Assembly (NCBI RefSeq): GCF_013200955.2 | Contig: NZ_CP053697.2 | Coordinates: 744,001-808,000, forward strand | Source: Pseudomonas campi | GTDB taxonomy: Bacteria; Pseudomonadota; Gammaproteobacteria; Pseudomonadales; Pseudomonadaceae | Length of the DNA stretch: 64,000 nt | Direction of reading: 5' to 3' | Shown here: piece after piece, positions 7,564 to 16,744 of the stretch | How positions within the stretch are numbered: position 1 is the stretch's first letter | How the letters are laid out: each line of letters begins with the position of its first letter | Position numbers and translations under genes: made by a program | The notes under the pieces: generated by a model | Told to the model about the DNA's origin: nothing | Databases searched by the model: none | The model's input: the letters and a program-made list of their open reading frames with translations, nothing else

Positions 7564-7979
7564 CAGGCCTCCGTGCGCAGGCCGTAGGCGGCCAGTTGCT
7601 CGATATTGCCACTGTGCTGGATCAGGCGCGGATCGTCGAGGGGCAGCTCCTGGCCGGTTTCCCGCAGGATGATGGCCTTGAGCTTGGCCGGGTCGATCTG
7701 GCCGTCGGCACCGATGGCGTCCTGCAGTTGCTCGGGGGCGACCGAGTACTGGCCGGCCGGCAGGTAGATGGCGCCGGTGGCGAAGTCGATGCCGAAGGCG
7801 ATCAGCCCGGGGATCACATAGAACAGGATGCCGATGGCGTTCAGCCCGGCGACCAGCGGGTCGATACGGCCTTCGATCTGGCCGCGGCGGTCGGGGAAGA
7901 ACAGCGTGCCGCAGGCGCTTAGTTGGGTAAGCAGGGTGGCAGCCAGGATGCCGCCGATAACACGGGAACGCATGTGCAT
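7563..7979 (-). CDS. Predicted lipoprotein of unknown function
   Basis: About 138 residues with a lipoprotein signal peptide ending in the lipobox LSAC, so the mature protein is a lipid-anchored periplasmic or outer-membrane protein. A hydrophobic segment (GLNAIGILFYVIPGLIAFGI) follows. I chose the ATG at 7979 because GGAGGT lies four bases upstream; the ATG at 7991 overlaps that site, and one at 7973 is also possible. It is first of a tightly coupled run with the DinB-like and fieF-like genes. No family was recognised. Confidence 0.7.
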   Translation of the reverse strand: MHMRSRVIGGILAATLLTQLSACGTLFFPDRRGQIEGRIDPLVAGLNAIGILFYVIPGLIAFGIDFATGAIYLPAGQYSVAPEQLQDAIGADGQIDPAKLKAIILRETGQELPLDDPRLIQHSGNIEQLAAYGLRTEA

Positions 7980-8112
7980 GAGCACCTCCATAAAATTCAG
8001 CCGGCACTATACCAAGGCCACCCTTGCAGGTGGATGGACTTAAGACCGTGCCGGAGCGGCCCGGTTCGGCCGCCGGCCAGCCTATAATCGCCGCCTTGTT
8101 TGCGGAGCCGCC

Positions 8113-10632
8113 ATGACCCCCTTACCCATAGATGCCGTTTTGCCTGCCCTGCGCACTGCCCTGGCCGAGCGCCACGAGGCCGTGCTGGAAGCGCCGCCCG
8201 GCGCCGGCAAGACCACCCGCGTGCCGCTGGCCCTGCTCGACGAAGCCTGGCTGGGCGGGCAGCGCATCCTCATGCTCGAACCGCGTCGCCTGGCGGCGCG
8301 TGCGGCCGCCGAGCGCCTGGCCAGCGAGCTGGGTGAGCAGGTCGGTGAAACGGTCGGCTACCGCATCCGCCTGGAGAGCAAGGTCGGCCCGCGCACGCGC
8401 ATCGAGGTGGTCACCGAAGGCATTCTCGCCCGCCGCCTGCAGGATGATCCGGCGCTGGAGGGCGTCGGCCTGGTGATCTTCGATGAGTTCCACGAGCGCA
8501 GCCTGGATGCCGACCTGGCCCTGGCCCTGTGCCTCAACGGTCGCGAGCTGTTGCGCGACGATCCGCCGCTGAAGGTGCTGCTGATGTCGGCGACCCTGGA
8601 AGGCGAACGCCTGTCACGCCTGCTCGATGATGCTCCGGTGGTGTCCAGCGCAGGGCGCATGCATCCGGTGGATATCCGCTGGGGCAGCCCGTTCCAGCCC
8701 GGCGAGTGGATCGAGCAGCGCGTCACCCAGGCGGTGCTGCAGGCCCTGGCCGACGAGCCGGGCAGCCTGTTGCTGTTCCTCCCCGGCCAGGCCGAGATCC
8801 GCCGGGTGCATGAGCAACTGGCCGAGGCGCTGCGCGGGCGTGATGAGATTTTGCTCTGCCCGCTGCATGGCGAGCTGGACCTGAGCGCCCAGCGTGCGGC
8901 TATCGAGGCGGCGCCGACGGGCAAGCGCAAGGTGGTGCTGGCGACCAATATCGCCGAGACCAGCCTGACCATCGACGGCGTGCGCGTGGTGGTGGATGCC
9001 GGCCTGGCGCGGGTGCCGCGCTTCGATCCGGCCAGCGGCATGACCCGCCTGGACACCCAACGCATCTCCCGCGCCAGCGCCACCCAGCGCGCCGGCCGCG
9101 CCGGCCGTCTCGAGCCGGGCGTGTGCTATCGCCTGTGGTCGCAGGCCCAGCACGAACAGCTGGCCGCTTACGGCACGGCGGAAATCCTCGCGGCCGACCT
9201 GGCCGGGCTGGCTCTGCAGCTGGCGCGCTGGGGTGTCGAGCCCGGAGAGCTGGCCTTTCTCGATGCGCCGCCGGCCGCGCCGTTCGCCCAGGCGCGCGAG
9301 CTGTTGCAGCGCCTAGGCGCCCTGGACGCACGCGGGGTGCTGACGGCCCACGGCCAGGCCATGGCCGAGTTGCCGGCACACCCGCGCATCGCCCATCTGC
9401 TGTTGCGCGGCCAGGCGCTGGGCCTGGGCAACCTGGCTTGCGACCTGGCCGCGCTGCTCGGCGAGCGCGACATCCTGCGTGGTGCTGGGGCCGATCTGCA
9501 CAGCCGGATCGCCCTGCTCAGCGGTGAGGACAAGGCTCAGCGCGGCGCCAAGGGTGCTGTGCAGCGCGCACGCCAGCTGGCCCGACAGTTCCGTGGATAC
9601 CTGCGTGGTCCGGCGCGCGAGGCGGTGGCCGATGCCGGGCATCCACGCTGGCTCGGCTGCCTGCTGGCGTTCGCCTATCCGGACCGGGTCGCCCGCCAGC
9701 GCCGTGCGGGTGGCGGCGACTACCGCCTGGCCAATGGCCGTGCGGCGCAGTTCGGCGAGCCGGACGCCTTGATGAAACACGAGTGGCTGGTGATCGCCGA
9801 CCTCGGCAGTCGCCAGGGCCAGCGCGAGGAGCGCATCTATCTGGCGGCCGATCTCGACCCCGCGCTGTTCGACGGCGTGCTGGCCGAGCAGGTCAGCCAG
9901 GTCGAGGAGCTGGATTGGGACGAGCGCGAAGGCGTGTTGCGCGCCGAACGCCAGCGCAAGGTCGGCGCGCTGGTGCTCAGCAGCGAGGCCTTGAATGGTT
10001 TGGATGACAGCGCGCGGGCACGTGCCCTGCTCGGTCTGGTGCGGCGCAAGGGCCTGGAGCTGCTGCCCTGGACGCCCGAGTTGCGCCAGTGGCAGGCGCG
10101 GGTGGCGCTGTTGCGCCGCCTGGATCTGCAGGACAAGGGCAGCAGTGCCTGGCCCGACCTGAGCGATGCGGCGTTGCTGGCCAGCCTGGAAAACTGGTTG
10201 CAGCCCTATCTGGGCAAGGTCAGCCGGCTCAGTCACTTTGCCAACCTGGAGCTGCCCGGCATCCTCGCCGGCCTGCTGCCCTGGCCCCTGCCGCAGCAGC
10301 TCGACGAGCTGGCGCCGCGCAGCCTGGCGGTGCCGTCCGGCTCACGCATTGGTATCGACTACAGCGAGGAGCCGCCGGTACTGGCGGTGCGCCTGCAGGA
10401 GCTGTTCGGCCTGGCCGCCACGCCACGCATCGCCGGCGGTCGCCTGGGGCTCAAGCTGCACCTGCTGTCGCCGGCACGGCGGCCGGTGCAGGTGACCCAG
10501 GACCTGGCCAGCTTCTGGGCCAATACCTATCTGGAGGTGAAGAAGGATCTCAAGGGCCGTTACCCCAAGCACTACTGGCCGGACGACCCGTTAATCGCCG
10601 AGCCCACCGCGCGGGCCAAGCCGCGCAAATAA
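8113..10632 (+). CDS. hrpB: ATP-dependent helicase HrpB
   Basis: An 839-residue superfamily 2 DExH helicase of HrpB length. Motifs in order: Walker A APPGAGKTTR (27-36), DEFH box (124-127), MSATLEGE, then the second RecA domain with ATNIAETSLTIDG and the arginine-finger motif RAGRAGR. The C-terminal half carries the HrpB-specific domain. Its cellular role in Pseudomonas is unclear; the family is tied to RNA metabolism by similarity to DEAH RNA helicases. It is monocistronic, with a REP pair 23 bases after the stop. Confidence 0.96.
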   Translation: MTPLPIDAVLPALRTALAERHEAVLEAPPGAGKTTRVPLALLDEAWLGGQRILMLEPRRLAARAAAERLASELGEQVGETVGYRIRLESKVGPRTRIEVVTEGILARRLQDDPALEGVGLVIFDEFHERSLDADLALALCLNGRELLRDDPPLKVLLMSATLEGERLSRLLDDAPVVSSAGRMHPVDIRWGSPFQPGEWIEQRVTQAVLQALADEPGSLLLFLPGQAEIRRVHEQLAEALRGRDEILLCPLHGELDLSAQRAAIEAAPTGKRKVVLATNIAETSLTIDGVRVVVDAGLARVPRFDPASGMTRLDTQRISRASATQRAGRAGRLEPGVCYRLWSQAQHEQLAAYGTAEILAADLAGLALQLARWGVEPGELAFLDAPPAAPFAQARELLQRLGALDARGVLTAHGQAMAELPAHPRIAHLLLRGQALGLGNLACDLAALLGERDILRGAGADLHSRIALLSGEDKAQRGAKGAVQRARQLARQFRGYLRGPAREAVADAGHPRWLGCLLAFAYPDRVARQRRAGGGDYRLANGRAAQFGEPDALMKHEWLVIADLGSRQGQREERIYLAADLDPALFDGVLAEQVSQVEELDWDEREGVLRAERQRKVGALVLSSEALNGLDDSARARALLGLVRRKGLELLPWTPELRQWQARVALLRRLDLQDKGSSAWPDLSDAALLASLENWLQPYLGKVSRLSHFANLELPGILAGLLPWPLPQQLDELAPRSLAVPSGSRIGIDYSEEPPVLAVRLQELFGLAATPRIAGGRLGLKLHLLSPARRPVQVTQDLASFWANTYLEVKKDLKGRYPKHYWPDDPLIAEPTARAKPRK

Positions 10633-10654
10633 GGCGCGGAATCTGAGTTATTCC

Positions 10655-10713
10655 GTAGCCCGGATGCAATCCGGGAGCGGAGTAGCCTGCATCCCGGATT
10701 GCATCCGGGCTAC
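10655..10713. repeat. REP pair, GTAGCCCGGATGCAATCCGG family
   Basis: GTAGCCCGGATGCAATCCGG at 10655 is mirrored by its complement ending CCGGGCTAC at 10713; follows hrpB. Confidence 0.85.
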
Positions 10714-10786
10714 TGCCATAGGCTACGGCATGCTCGCCAGGGACTCTCTGCCGGCTTTGCGGCGGGCGATCCGCAACTACTGTTGC

Positions 10787-11527
10787 TCAGCGCACGTTGA
10801 GGTCGGCGCCAGCAGCCAGCAGTTCGTCATAGGCGCGATCCAGGGCGTTGAGCAGGGTGGCGCTGCCTTCGGCATGCCGTGAAGCCACAAAGCGCAGCTG
10901 CAGGCTCTGCAGCACGGTGAATGGCAGCGGCTCGGCACCCATGCTCTTGAGGACCTGTTCAACCGGCTGCTGGTAGTCGATGAGGAAGTCGCCGCGCTGG
11001 CGCTGGAGCATTTCCAGGGCGGCTTGGTGAGTGCTGGTGCGATGGGTGGTGAGGTTCAGGCTCGGGTCATCGAGCAGGTCGTTGACCGCTTTCCAGTAGG
11101 TGTAGCCACTGATTAGGATGATGCCGCGCCCGACCAGGTCTTCGGGAATCTTCGGCTTGGGCGTGTCCTTGCGGTAGTACAGCGCCAGGGTGATTCCGCC
11201 GAAGTGGTTGCGTGCCTCCAGGGTATGGCCGCGCAGCTCGGTCTTGCCGCCTGCGCCTGGCCACAGCTGCACGCTGCCATCTTGCAGGCCGGCATACAGG
11301 CGCGCGCCCGGAAACGAGCGGTAGACGCCGCGGTAGCCGGCATGGCGTAGCAGACGTTCGGTCAGGGTCAGCACGCTGCCGCGTGGCTGGCCATTCTCAT
11401 CGGTCCAGGAATAGGGCGGGAATTCGTAATAGCCGACGGTCACCTGGCGCAGGGTGTCGGCCGCCTGGGTCTGTGCGCTGGCGCAGCAGAAACAGGCCAG
11501 TAGGGCAGCTAGAAAAAGTCTCGGCAT
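10787..11527 (-). CDS. Periplasmic solute-binding protein, SBP_bac_3-like (orphan)
   Basis: A 246-residue protein with a Sec signal peptide (about residues 1-22, ending near AQTQAA) and the N-terminal lobe typical of family 3 binding proteins (VTVGYYEFPPYSW, ending with GSVLTLTERLL). No ABC permease or ATPase gene is nearby. Many such orphan Pseudomonas proteins feed sensor kinases or have unknown roles. A ligand cannot be named; the canonical amino-acid-binding arginine and aspartate are not obvious. It is monocistronic. Confidence 0.8.
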   Translation of the reverse strand: MPRLFLAALLACFCCASAQTQAADTLRQVTVGYYEFPPYSWTDENGQPRGSVLTLTERLLRHAGYRGVYRSFPGARLYAGLQDGSVQLWPGAGGKTELRGHTLEARNHFGGITLALYYRKDTPKPKIPEDLVGRGIILISGYTYWKAVNDLLDDPSLNLTTHRTSTHQAALEMLQRQRGDFLIDYQQPVEQVLKSMGAEPLPFTVLQSLQLRFVASRHAEGSATLLNALDRAYDELLAAGADLNVR

Positions 11528-11611
11528 CGTCTACTTCGCGGCTCTGCGGCCGTCTTGTTGTTATTGCGAACTGCAGGTCAGTCTGAGCATGGAGGCAGCC
11601 ACAGACTTTGT

Positions 11612-11883
11612 CTAGGGTCTGTTCCCGTTTCGTTCACGGCCGCGACGGAGCCTGTTTTTGCGCGGGGCTAGGCGCGAGACGCGAGGTTTGGTCGTCAAAA
11701 TGAGCCGTCGAGTAACGACGTCCCGCGCGAAAACAGGCCCGTCCCTTCGGGTTGCGCGCAAAATCGCGCCATGCGTCGTTGCGGGACTTGCCAAGGGAAT
11801 GACCATTGCCTGCGTCCCGCGCCTAGCCTGGCGCGATTTTGCGCAGCAACGCGGTTCGCGAACGAAACGGGAACAGACCCTAG
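11612..11883. mobile_element. MITE-like element with 24-bp perfect terminal inverted repeats
   Basis: The ends CTAGGGTCTGTTCCCGTTTC(GTTC) at 11612-11635 and the exact complement at 11860-11883 enclose 224 bases with no credible gene. The interior is itself imperfectly palindromic (GGCTAGGCGCG near 11667 against CGCGCCTAGCC near 11818). Ends in CTAG/TAG fit an insertion element with a CTAG- or TA-type target, but no transposase is present. A related 55-bp element lies at 50124. Confidence 0.7.
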
Positions 11884-11900
11884 TGGCTCGCTCTGACTGG

Positions 11901-12977
11901 TCAGTCGAGCGGCAACAGCAGGCGCGCGCTGATCGGTAGGTGGTCGGAAATACGCTGCGTATCGCCGTTCCGTACTCGTGCGTCGAGCCGCACCAGGCGG
12001 GGGCTGTAGAGCAGGTAATCGACCGTGCGATCGGCTTTGCTGAGCTGCGGGTCGTTGGGCTGCTGGGTATGCCAGGCGGCTTGCTCGGCTTCCTGCGCAG
12101 TGGGGATGCTCGGGTAGCGCGCCAGCAGCGGCGTCAGTTCACTCTGCGGATGGAAGTGCTGGCGCTGGGCGGCGGCGAGTTGTTGGTATTGCGGCCCCGG
12201 TGGCAGCCGATTGAGGTCGCCGGCAAACAGCCAGGGTGTGCGCTGGCTTTCCAGCTGGTCGAGCAGGCTGCCGGACATGGCAACCTGGCGGGCACCGTCG
12301 TCACTGGCACGGCTGGGCTCGGCCAGTTGGGTGTTGATCGCCACCAGCTCCTGGCCGTTGGCCAGCGGCAGGTAGCTGGTCAGCAGCGCATGCTGGGGCT
12401 GGAACTGGCGGCTCAGCAGGTTGCCGCGGATGCGTGGCAGCTGCAGGCGCTCGGCGCGGGCAATGCGCACGCGGCTGAGGGTGGCCAGCTGCATGCCGAC
12501 GCTGCCCATGATCTGTGGATGCGGGACGAAGGCGGCCTGCCAATAGAAGGTCGCCGCGCGGCAGGGGTAGAGGTCGTTGAGGCGTTCCTGCAGCAGCTGC
12601 AGCTGGTTCTGGTAGTCAGTGGCGCGGGCGCCGTTGTGCAGCTCCTGCAGCAGCACCAGATCCGGTTGCTCGTCGCGGATCACCCGCGCCACTTCGTCGA
12701 GGTTGTAGGCCAGGTCGGTCGCGGTAGGGCGTTGGTCCTGACCGCCAGCCAGGTCATGCCAGAACACATAGCGCTTGCCGGCGAGGAACTGCACGTTCCA
12801 GGTCATCACCTTGAGGGCCTGGCCGGGCTGCAGCACAGGCGCATTGACTGGGCAGATCAGGCTGGCCGGTTCGCGGGCGGCAGGGTGCCAGGTCAGGCTG
12901 TAGACCAGCGCCGCAAGGATGATGGCGCTGCTCATCAGGCCGAGCAGAAGGAGGCGCAGGGGGCGTGGCAGGGTCAT
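11901..12977 (-). CDS. Endonuclease/exonuclease/phosphatase family protein, membrane-anchored
   Basis: About 358 residues: one N-terminal membrane helix (residues 8-27) followed by a complete EEP domain. Active-site signatures are visible: MTWNVQ near residue 58, an acidic LLQELHN, INTQL, FAGDLNR and the C-terminal SDHLPI. The domain probably faces the periplasm and could hydrolyse phosphodiesters in lipids or nucleic acids. The ATG at 12977 lacks a strong ribosome site; an in-frame ATG at 13004 is the alternative. The MITE-like element ends 17 bases downstream of its stop. Confidence 0.82.
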   Translation of the reverse strand: MTLPRPLRLLLLGLMSSAIILAALVYSLTWHPAAREPASLICPVNAPVLQPGQALKVMTWNVQFLAGKRYVFWHDLAGGQDQRPTATDLAYNLDEVARVIRDEQPDLVLLQELHNGARATDYQNQLQLLQERLNDLYPCRAATFYWQAAFVPHPQIMGSVGMQLATLSRVRIARAERLQLPRIRGNLLSRQFQPQHALLTSYLPLANGQELVAINTQLAEPSRASDDGARQVAMSGSLLDQLESQRTPWLFAGDLNRLPPGPQYQQLAAAQRQHFHPQSELTPLLARYPSIPTAQEAEQAAWHTQQPNDPQLSKADRTVDYLLYSPRLVRLDARVRNGDTQRISDHLPISARLLLPLD

Positions 12978-13077
12978 CGGCCGGGCTGGACTATGCTGGA
13001 AGGACATGAGCATACCCGAGATGCGCGCCCGCAGCATGCCTGCGGCCAGCGGATCGCTAGCCTCGAGGGGGTTGTCG

Positions 13078-13317
13078 ATGAGTGAGGTGCAGATTGCCCA
13101 GCGCGGCCCCTATGCCGTGGATGTGGTGGCCGGTCAGGATTACTTCTGGTGCCGCTGCGGGCGCAGTGGCAAGCAGCCGTTCTGCGATGGCGCGCATCAG
13201 GGCACTGACCTGCGCCCGTTGAAGCTGCATGCCGAACGCAGCGAGACCCTGTATTTCTGTGGCTGCAAGCACAGCCATAGCGCACCCTTGTGCGATGGTT
13301 CGCACAACGATCTGTAG
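13078..13317 (+). CDS. CDGSH iron-sulfur domain protein (tandem type)
   Basis: A 79-residue protein with two CDGSH-type motifs: CRCGRSGKQPFCDGAH (about residues 25-40) and CGCKHSHSAPLCDGSH (about 61-76). Each supplies three cysteines and one histidine, so two [2Fe-2S] clusters are expected, as in bacterial tandem mitoNEET-like proteins. These are small redox or cluster-transfer proteins. The start is the ATG giving MSEVQIAQ. It precedes the SDR gene by 68 bases on the same strand; a functional link is possible but not shown. Confidence 0.88.
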   Translation: MSEVQIAQRGPYAVDVVAGQDYFWCRCGRSGKQPFCDGAHQGTDLRPLKLHAERSETLYFCGCKHSHSAPLCDGSHNDL

Positions 13318-13385
13318 CGCATAAGCTGTTGCTGCTCGCCGGTTCATTTGCGCGGCGGCGGATTGCACAACCACGGGGGGCTCGC

Positions 13386-14225
13386 ATGTATCGCAAGGTA
13401 TTCGCCAACAAGGTATTCGAACGCAAGGTGGTGTTGATTACCGGTGGCTGTGCCGGTATCGGCCGGGCCCTGGCCATGCGCCTGGCCCAGGCTGGCGCCC
13501 GCCTGGTGATCCTCGATCTGCAGCAGACCGAGCTGGACAGCCTGGTGCAGCACCTGCGTGATCACCACAACTGCGATGCCCTCGGCCTGCGCTGTGACGT
13601 GGCCGATGCGCTGGCGGTCGAGCAGGCGATAGCCCTGGCTTGTGAGCGCTTTGGCGGCATCGATGTGCTGATCAACAATGCCGGTATCACCCACCGCAGC
13701 ACCTTCGCCGAGACCGAGCTGGCGGTGTTCCAGCGGATCATGGCGGTCAACTACTTCGGCGCCGTGCATTGCACCCGGGCCGCGCTGCCCAGCCTGATCG
13801 CCCGGCGCGGGCAGATCATCGTGCTCAGCTCGCTGTCCGGCTTCGCCCCGCTGCTCTATCGCAGCGCCTACAACGCCAGCAAGCATGCCCTGCATGGCCT
13901 GTTCGAGACCCTGCGTGCCGAGCTCAAGGGCTCGGGGGTGAATGTGATGCTGGTGTGTCCGGGGTTTACCGCCACCGACCTGCGCAAGAATGCCCTGGTC
14001 GGCGATGGCTCGATGGCCCAGCAACCGCCCCTGGCGATCGGCAAGGTGGCTTCGGCCCAGGACGTGGCCGAAGCCATTTATCGTGGCGCCCTGGCACGGC
14101 GGCGCCTGCTGGTGCTGTCCAACATCAACTGGCGGGCACGCCTGCTGGCGCGCTTCTTCCCGCGCCTGTTCGAGCGGGTATTGCTGCCGCGCTTGTCCGG
14201 CTTGAAGCCGGGTTCCAGCCGCTAG
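13386..14225 (+). CDS. Short-chain dehydrogenase/reductase (SDR family)
   Basis: A 279-residue classical SDR. The cofactor loop TGGCAGIG (about residues 19-26), NNAG with following ITHRS, the catalytic serine in LSSLSGF and the YNASK tetrad motif are all present. A hydrophobic, arginine-rich C-terminal tail (RARLLARFFPRLFERVLLPR) suggests membrane association, as in lipid-modifying SDRs. Cofactor preference cannot be assigned firmly. Start at ATG 13386 with a G-rich ribosome site; a longer reading upstream lacks similarity. The substrate is unknown. Confidence 0.87.
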   Translation: MYRKVFANKVFERKVVLITGGCAGIGRALAMRLAQAGARLVILDLQQTELDSLVQHLRDHHNCDALGLRCDVADALAVEQAIALACERFGGIDVLINNAGITHRSTFAETELAVFQRIMAVNYFGAVHCTRAALPSLIARRGQIIVLSSLSGFAPLLYRSAYNASKHALHGLFETLRAELKGSGVNVMLVCPGFTATDLRKNALVGDGSMAQQPPLAIGKVASAQDVAEAIYRGALARRRLLVLSNINWRARLLARFFPRLFERVLLPRLSGLKPGSSR

Positions 14226-14250
14226 CTGCGATTGCCGGCACGAACCGCGC

Positions 14251-14685
14251 TTAGTGGTTGTGCGGTTCGGTATACAGCTCGTAGACCTGTTCCATGTCCC
14301 AGTAGGCCGCTTCGATCTTGTGCCCGTCGAGGTCGCGCACGAAGCAGCCATAGTAAGGCTCGCCATAATCCGGACGTGGCCCGGGTGGGCCGTCGGGGCT
14401 GGCGCCTGCTTCCAGGGCGGCGGCGTAGAAGGCCTGTACGGCCTCCTTGTCCGGCGCGACGAAGCCGAAGTGAGTGCCGTTGCCGACATTGGCCGGCTGG
14501 CCGTCGATCGGTGTCTGCACCCAGAACTCCGGGTATTCGCGGCCCCAGGCCACCGCACCGGGATGGGCCAGGATGCGCTTGCAACCGAGGGTGGCCAGGA
14601 CCTTGTCGTAGAAGGCCACGGCCTGATCGAAGCGGTTGGTGCCAATCGACACATGGGACAGGATGCTGGGGTTTGGCTCGGACAT
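14251..14685 (-). CDS. VOC family protein (glyoxalase/bleomycin-resistance fold)
   Basis: A 144-residue single VOC protein. Metal-site positions are visible in ILSHVSIGT (His), THFGFVA and the C-terminal GHKIEAAY (Glu). The fold serves glyoxalase I, dioxygenases and antibiotic-binding proteins, so chemistry cannot be set. The ATG at 14685 is preferred because AGGGAGGA sits seven bases before it; an ATG six bases upstream lies too close. Convergent with the SDR gene. Confidence 0.85.
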   Translation of the reverse strand: MSEPNPSILSHVSIGTNRFDQAVAFYDKVLATLGCKRILAHPGAVAWGREYPEFWVQTPIDGQPANVGNGTHFGFVAPDKEAVQAFYAAALEAGASPDGPPGPRPDYGEPYYGCFVRDLDGHKIEAAYWDMEQVYELYTEPHNH

Positions 14686-14720
14686 GCTCATTCCTCCCTG
14701 GATAAACCCACCAGACTAGC

Positions 14721-15395
14721 CTAGCTGCTATGGCTTTCCTCTGCCGGCTGCGGGGTGCAGAGCATGAAGCAGCGGAACAGCACCACGGTGGAGAACAGCT
14801 GGAGGAAGCCATTGAGGATGTCCAACAACAGACTGCCGACGGCATCCGGCTGTTCGCCGAGCAGCTGCAGGGTCCAGTCGTCCAGCAGCCACAGCGGCAC
14901 GATCACCAGCAGCACGCAGGCCAGCAGCGACCAGAAGTGACCGATGGTCAGCATGAAGCTTTCGCGCATCGCCTGCAGCGGCGTCAGCCCGCGCAGCACC
15001 AGCAGGTATTCGGCGAAGGCCAGCTTGACCATCACCCACAGCGCGGGCAGGACGAAAGCCTGCGCGGCCAGCATGATCAACAGGGTGCTCAGTCCGGCCA
15101 GCACGGCGAAGGCCGGCCATTGCAGCACGCTGGCCGCCAGCAGGTTGCGCAGACTCGGTCGGCGGCCCTGGCTGCGGGCGTCGAGAAACAGGATCAGCGC
15201 GGCGCTGTACAGCGGATAGATGGCCAGGCCGACCAGCAGCTCGTAGGTGGGCGAGTGCGCGACCGGTACCAGGCCGGCGACCACGGCGCGCAGCAGGCAC
15301 TCCAAGGCAATCAGCGGCAGGCACAGCGGGGCGATGCTGTGCAGGTTGCGGCTGAAGAAGATGAATGAGTCGCGCAGGACGCTGAGTGGGTTCAT
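14721..15395 (-). CDS. YciC-like inner-membrane protein
   Basis: A 224-residue protein with about five or six hydrophobic segments, resembling the YciC/UPF0259 family and the glycerophosphoryl-diester-phosphodiesterase-type membrane domains. The N-terminus MNPLSVLRDSFIFFSRNL is an amphipathic lead-in typical of this group. No function is established. It is monocistronic and divergent from the NYN gene, about 120 bases away. Confidence 0.7.
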   Translation of the reverse strand: MNPLSVLRDSFIFFSRNLHSIAPLCLPLIALECLLRAVVAGLVPVAHSPTYELLVGLAIYPLYSAALILFLDARSQGRRPSLRNLLAASVLQWPAFAVLAGLSTLLIMLAAQAFVLPALWVMVKLAFAEYLLVLRGLTPLQAMRESFMLTIGHFWSLLACVLLVIVPLWLLDDWTLQLLGEQPDAVGSLLLDILNGFLQLFSTVVLFRCFMLCTPQPAEESHSS

Positions 15396-15515
15396 GGCTG
15401 ATTTCGTGGCAGTGCTTCAGCTTTCACTTTAGCCGATGGCCGGGGCGGGGGAACATGACGCGCATCGTTGTTGGCTGACGCATAATGGCCGCCGCTTCCA
15501 TTGCCAGGCTGCCCC

Positions 15516-15995
15516 GTGAAGAAAATCGCCCTGTTCGCCGATGTGCAGAACCTCTATTACACCGTGCGCCAGGCCCATGGCTGCCACTTCAACTATGCCG
15601 CCCTGTGGGCCGAGGTGAGTGCCAGCGGGCAGATCGTCGAGGCCTACGCCTATGCCATCGACCGTGGTGATCCCAAGCAACGCCAGTTCCAGCAGATCCT
15701 GCGCAACCTGGGTTTCGAGGTGCGCCTGAAACCCTTTATCCAGCGTAGCGACGGCTCGGCCAAGGGCGACTGGGACGTGGGCATCTGCATCGACGTGCTG
15801 GACGCCGCACCGCGGGTCGACGAAGTGGTGCTGGCCTCCGGCGATGGTGACTTCGACCTGCTGCTGGACAAACTGCGCAGCGCCCACGGGGTGAGCAGCT
15901 GTGTGTATGGCGTGCCCGGGCTGACCGCCAACTCGCTGATCCGCGCCGCCGACCGCTATGTGCCGGTCGAAGGCGCACTATTGCTGAAAAACTAA
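15516..15995 (+). CDS. NYN domain protein (LabA/DUF88, putative ribonuclease)
   Basis: About 159 residues forming a single NYN (PIN-like) domain. Expected metal-binding acidic residues are in FADVQNLYYT near the start, in GDWDVGICIDV, and in ASGDGDFDLLLD. The family contains predicted RNases of tRNA/rRNA processing and uncharacterised regulators. I use the GTG at 15516 (V-K-K-I-A-L-F-A) because relatives begin MKKIALFADVQN; a TTG five codons upstream is possible. It lies 9 bases before a DEDD exonuclease, suggesting a nuclease pair in one operon. Confidence 0.85.
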   Translation: MKKIALFADVQNLYYTVRQAHGCHFNYAALWAEVSASGQIVEAYAYAIDRGDPKQRQFQQILRNLGFEVRLKPFIQRSDGSAKGDWDVGICIDVLDAAPRVDEVVLASGDGDFDLLLDKLRSAHGVSSCVYGVPGLTANSLIRAADRYVPVEGALLLKN

Positions 15996-16004
15996 GGACG
16001 CTGG

Positions 16005-16607
16005 ATGCAGGACCGTATTGCCGTAATCGACTTTGAAACCACCGGCATGTCGCCGGCGCAGAATGCCCGGCCTACCGAGATCGGTGTGGCGATCATCGAG
16101 GATGGCCGGATCGTCGAGCGCTACCAGAGCCTGATGAATGCCGGGGCGTGGATTCCGCCCTTTATCGAGCAGCTCACCGGCATCAGCAATGCCATGGTGC
16201 GCAGCGCGCCGCCGGTGGCCAAGGTGATGGGCGAGGTGGCCGATTTCGTCGGCAGCACGCCGCTGCTGGCGCACAACGCCGCCTTCGACGCGAAGTTCTG
16301 GGATGCCGAGCTGGGCCTGCTGCGCCGCCGGCGCAGCCAGGAGTTCGCCTGCTCGCTGCTGCTGGCGCGCCGGCTGCTGCCGGAGGCGCCCAGCCACAAG
16401 CTGGGCAACCTCAATCGCTGGGCCAGCCTGCCGGACACTGGCAAGGCTCACCGCGCGCTGGCCGATGCGGAAATGGCCGCCAACCTGACCCTGCTGCTGG
16501 CCAGCCGCCTGCGCGAGCGCTACGGCGTCGCCGAAGTCAGTCATGCCTACCTGTGCGGCCTGCAGAAGCTCTCGGCGGCCAAGGTGCGTGCACTGCTCAA
16601 GGCGTAG
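16005..16607 (+). CDS. 3'-5' exonuclease, DnaQ-like DEDD family
   Basis: A 200-residue exonuclease domain. Exo I is IDFETTGMSP (Asp9, Glu11), Exo II is AHNAAFDAKFW, and Exo III is HRALADAEM (His plus Asp), making it DEDDh. It is shorter than DnaQ and resembles stand-alone exonucleases that trim DNA or RNA ends. It directly follows the NYN gene and uses a ribosome site AAGGAC. Confidence 0.9.
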   Translation: MQDRIAVIDFETTGMSPAQNARPTEIGVAIIEDGRIVERYQSLMNAGAWIPPFIEQLTGISNAMVRSAPPVAKVMGEVADFVGSTPLLAHNAAFDAKFWDAELGLLRRRRSQEFACSLLLARRLLPEAPSHKLGNLNRWASLPDTGKAHRALADAEMAANLTLLLASRLRERYGVAEVSHAYLCGLQKLSAAKVRALLKA

Positions 16608-16639
16608 CCCTGAGGTACTCCGGGCGTTCACGCACAGCC

Positions 16640-16660
16640 CCCGGATTGCATCCGGGCTAC
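16640..16660. repeat. Single REP arm, CCCGGATTGCATCCGGGCTAC
   Basis: One arm of the GTAGCCCGGATG family, between the exonuclease and helicase genes. Confidence 0.75.
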
Positions 16661-16744
16661 AGGCGCCCGCCGCCATTTGATGGGCCTTGGCCGCGCGCAG
16701 CAGGTAAACTTGCGCCCTGTTCTTCCTTTTGCCGGTTACCTGCC

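Noticed and set aside
11658..11939. Open frames inside the 272-bp MITE-like element.
   Set aside because: Arg-rich, no similarity to a transposase, and explained by the palindromic GC-rich interior.
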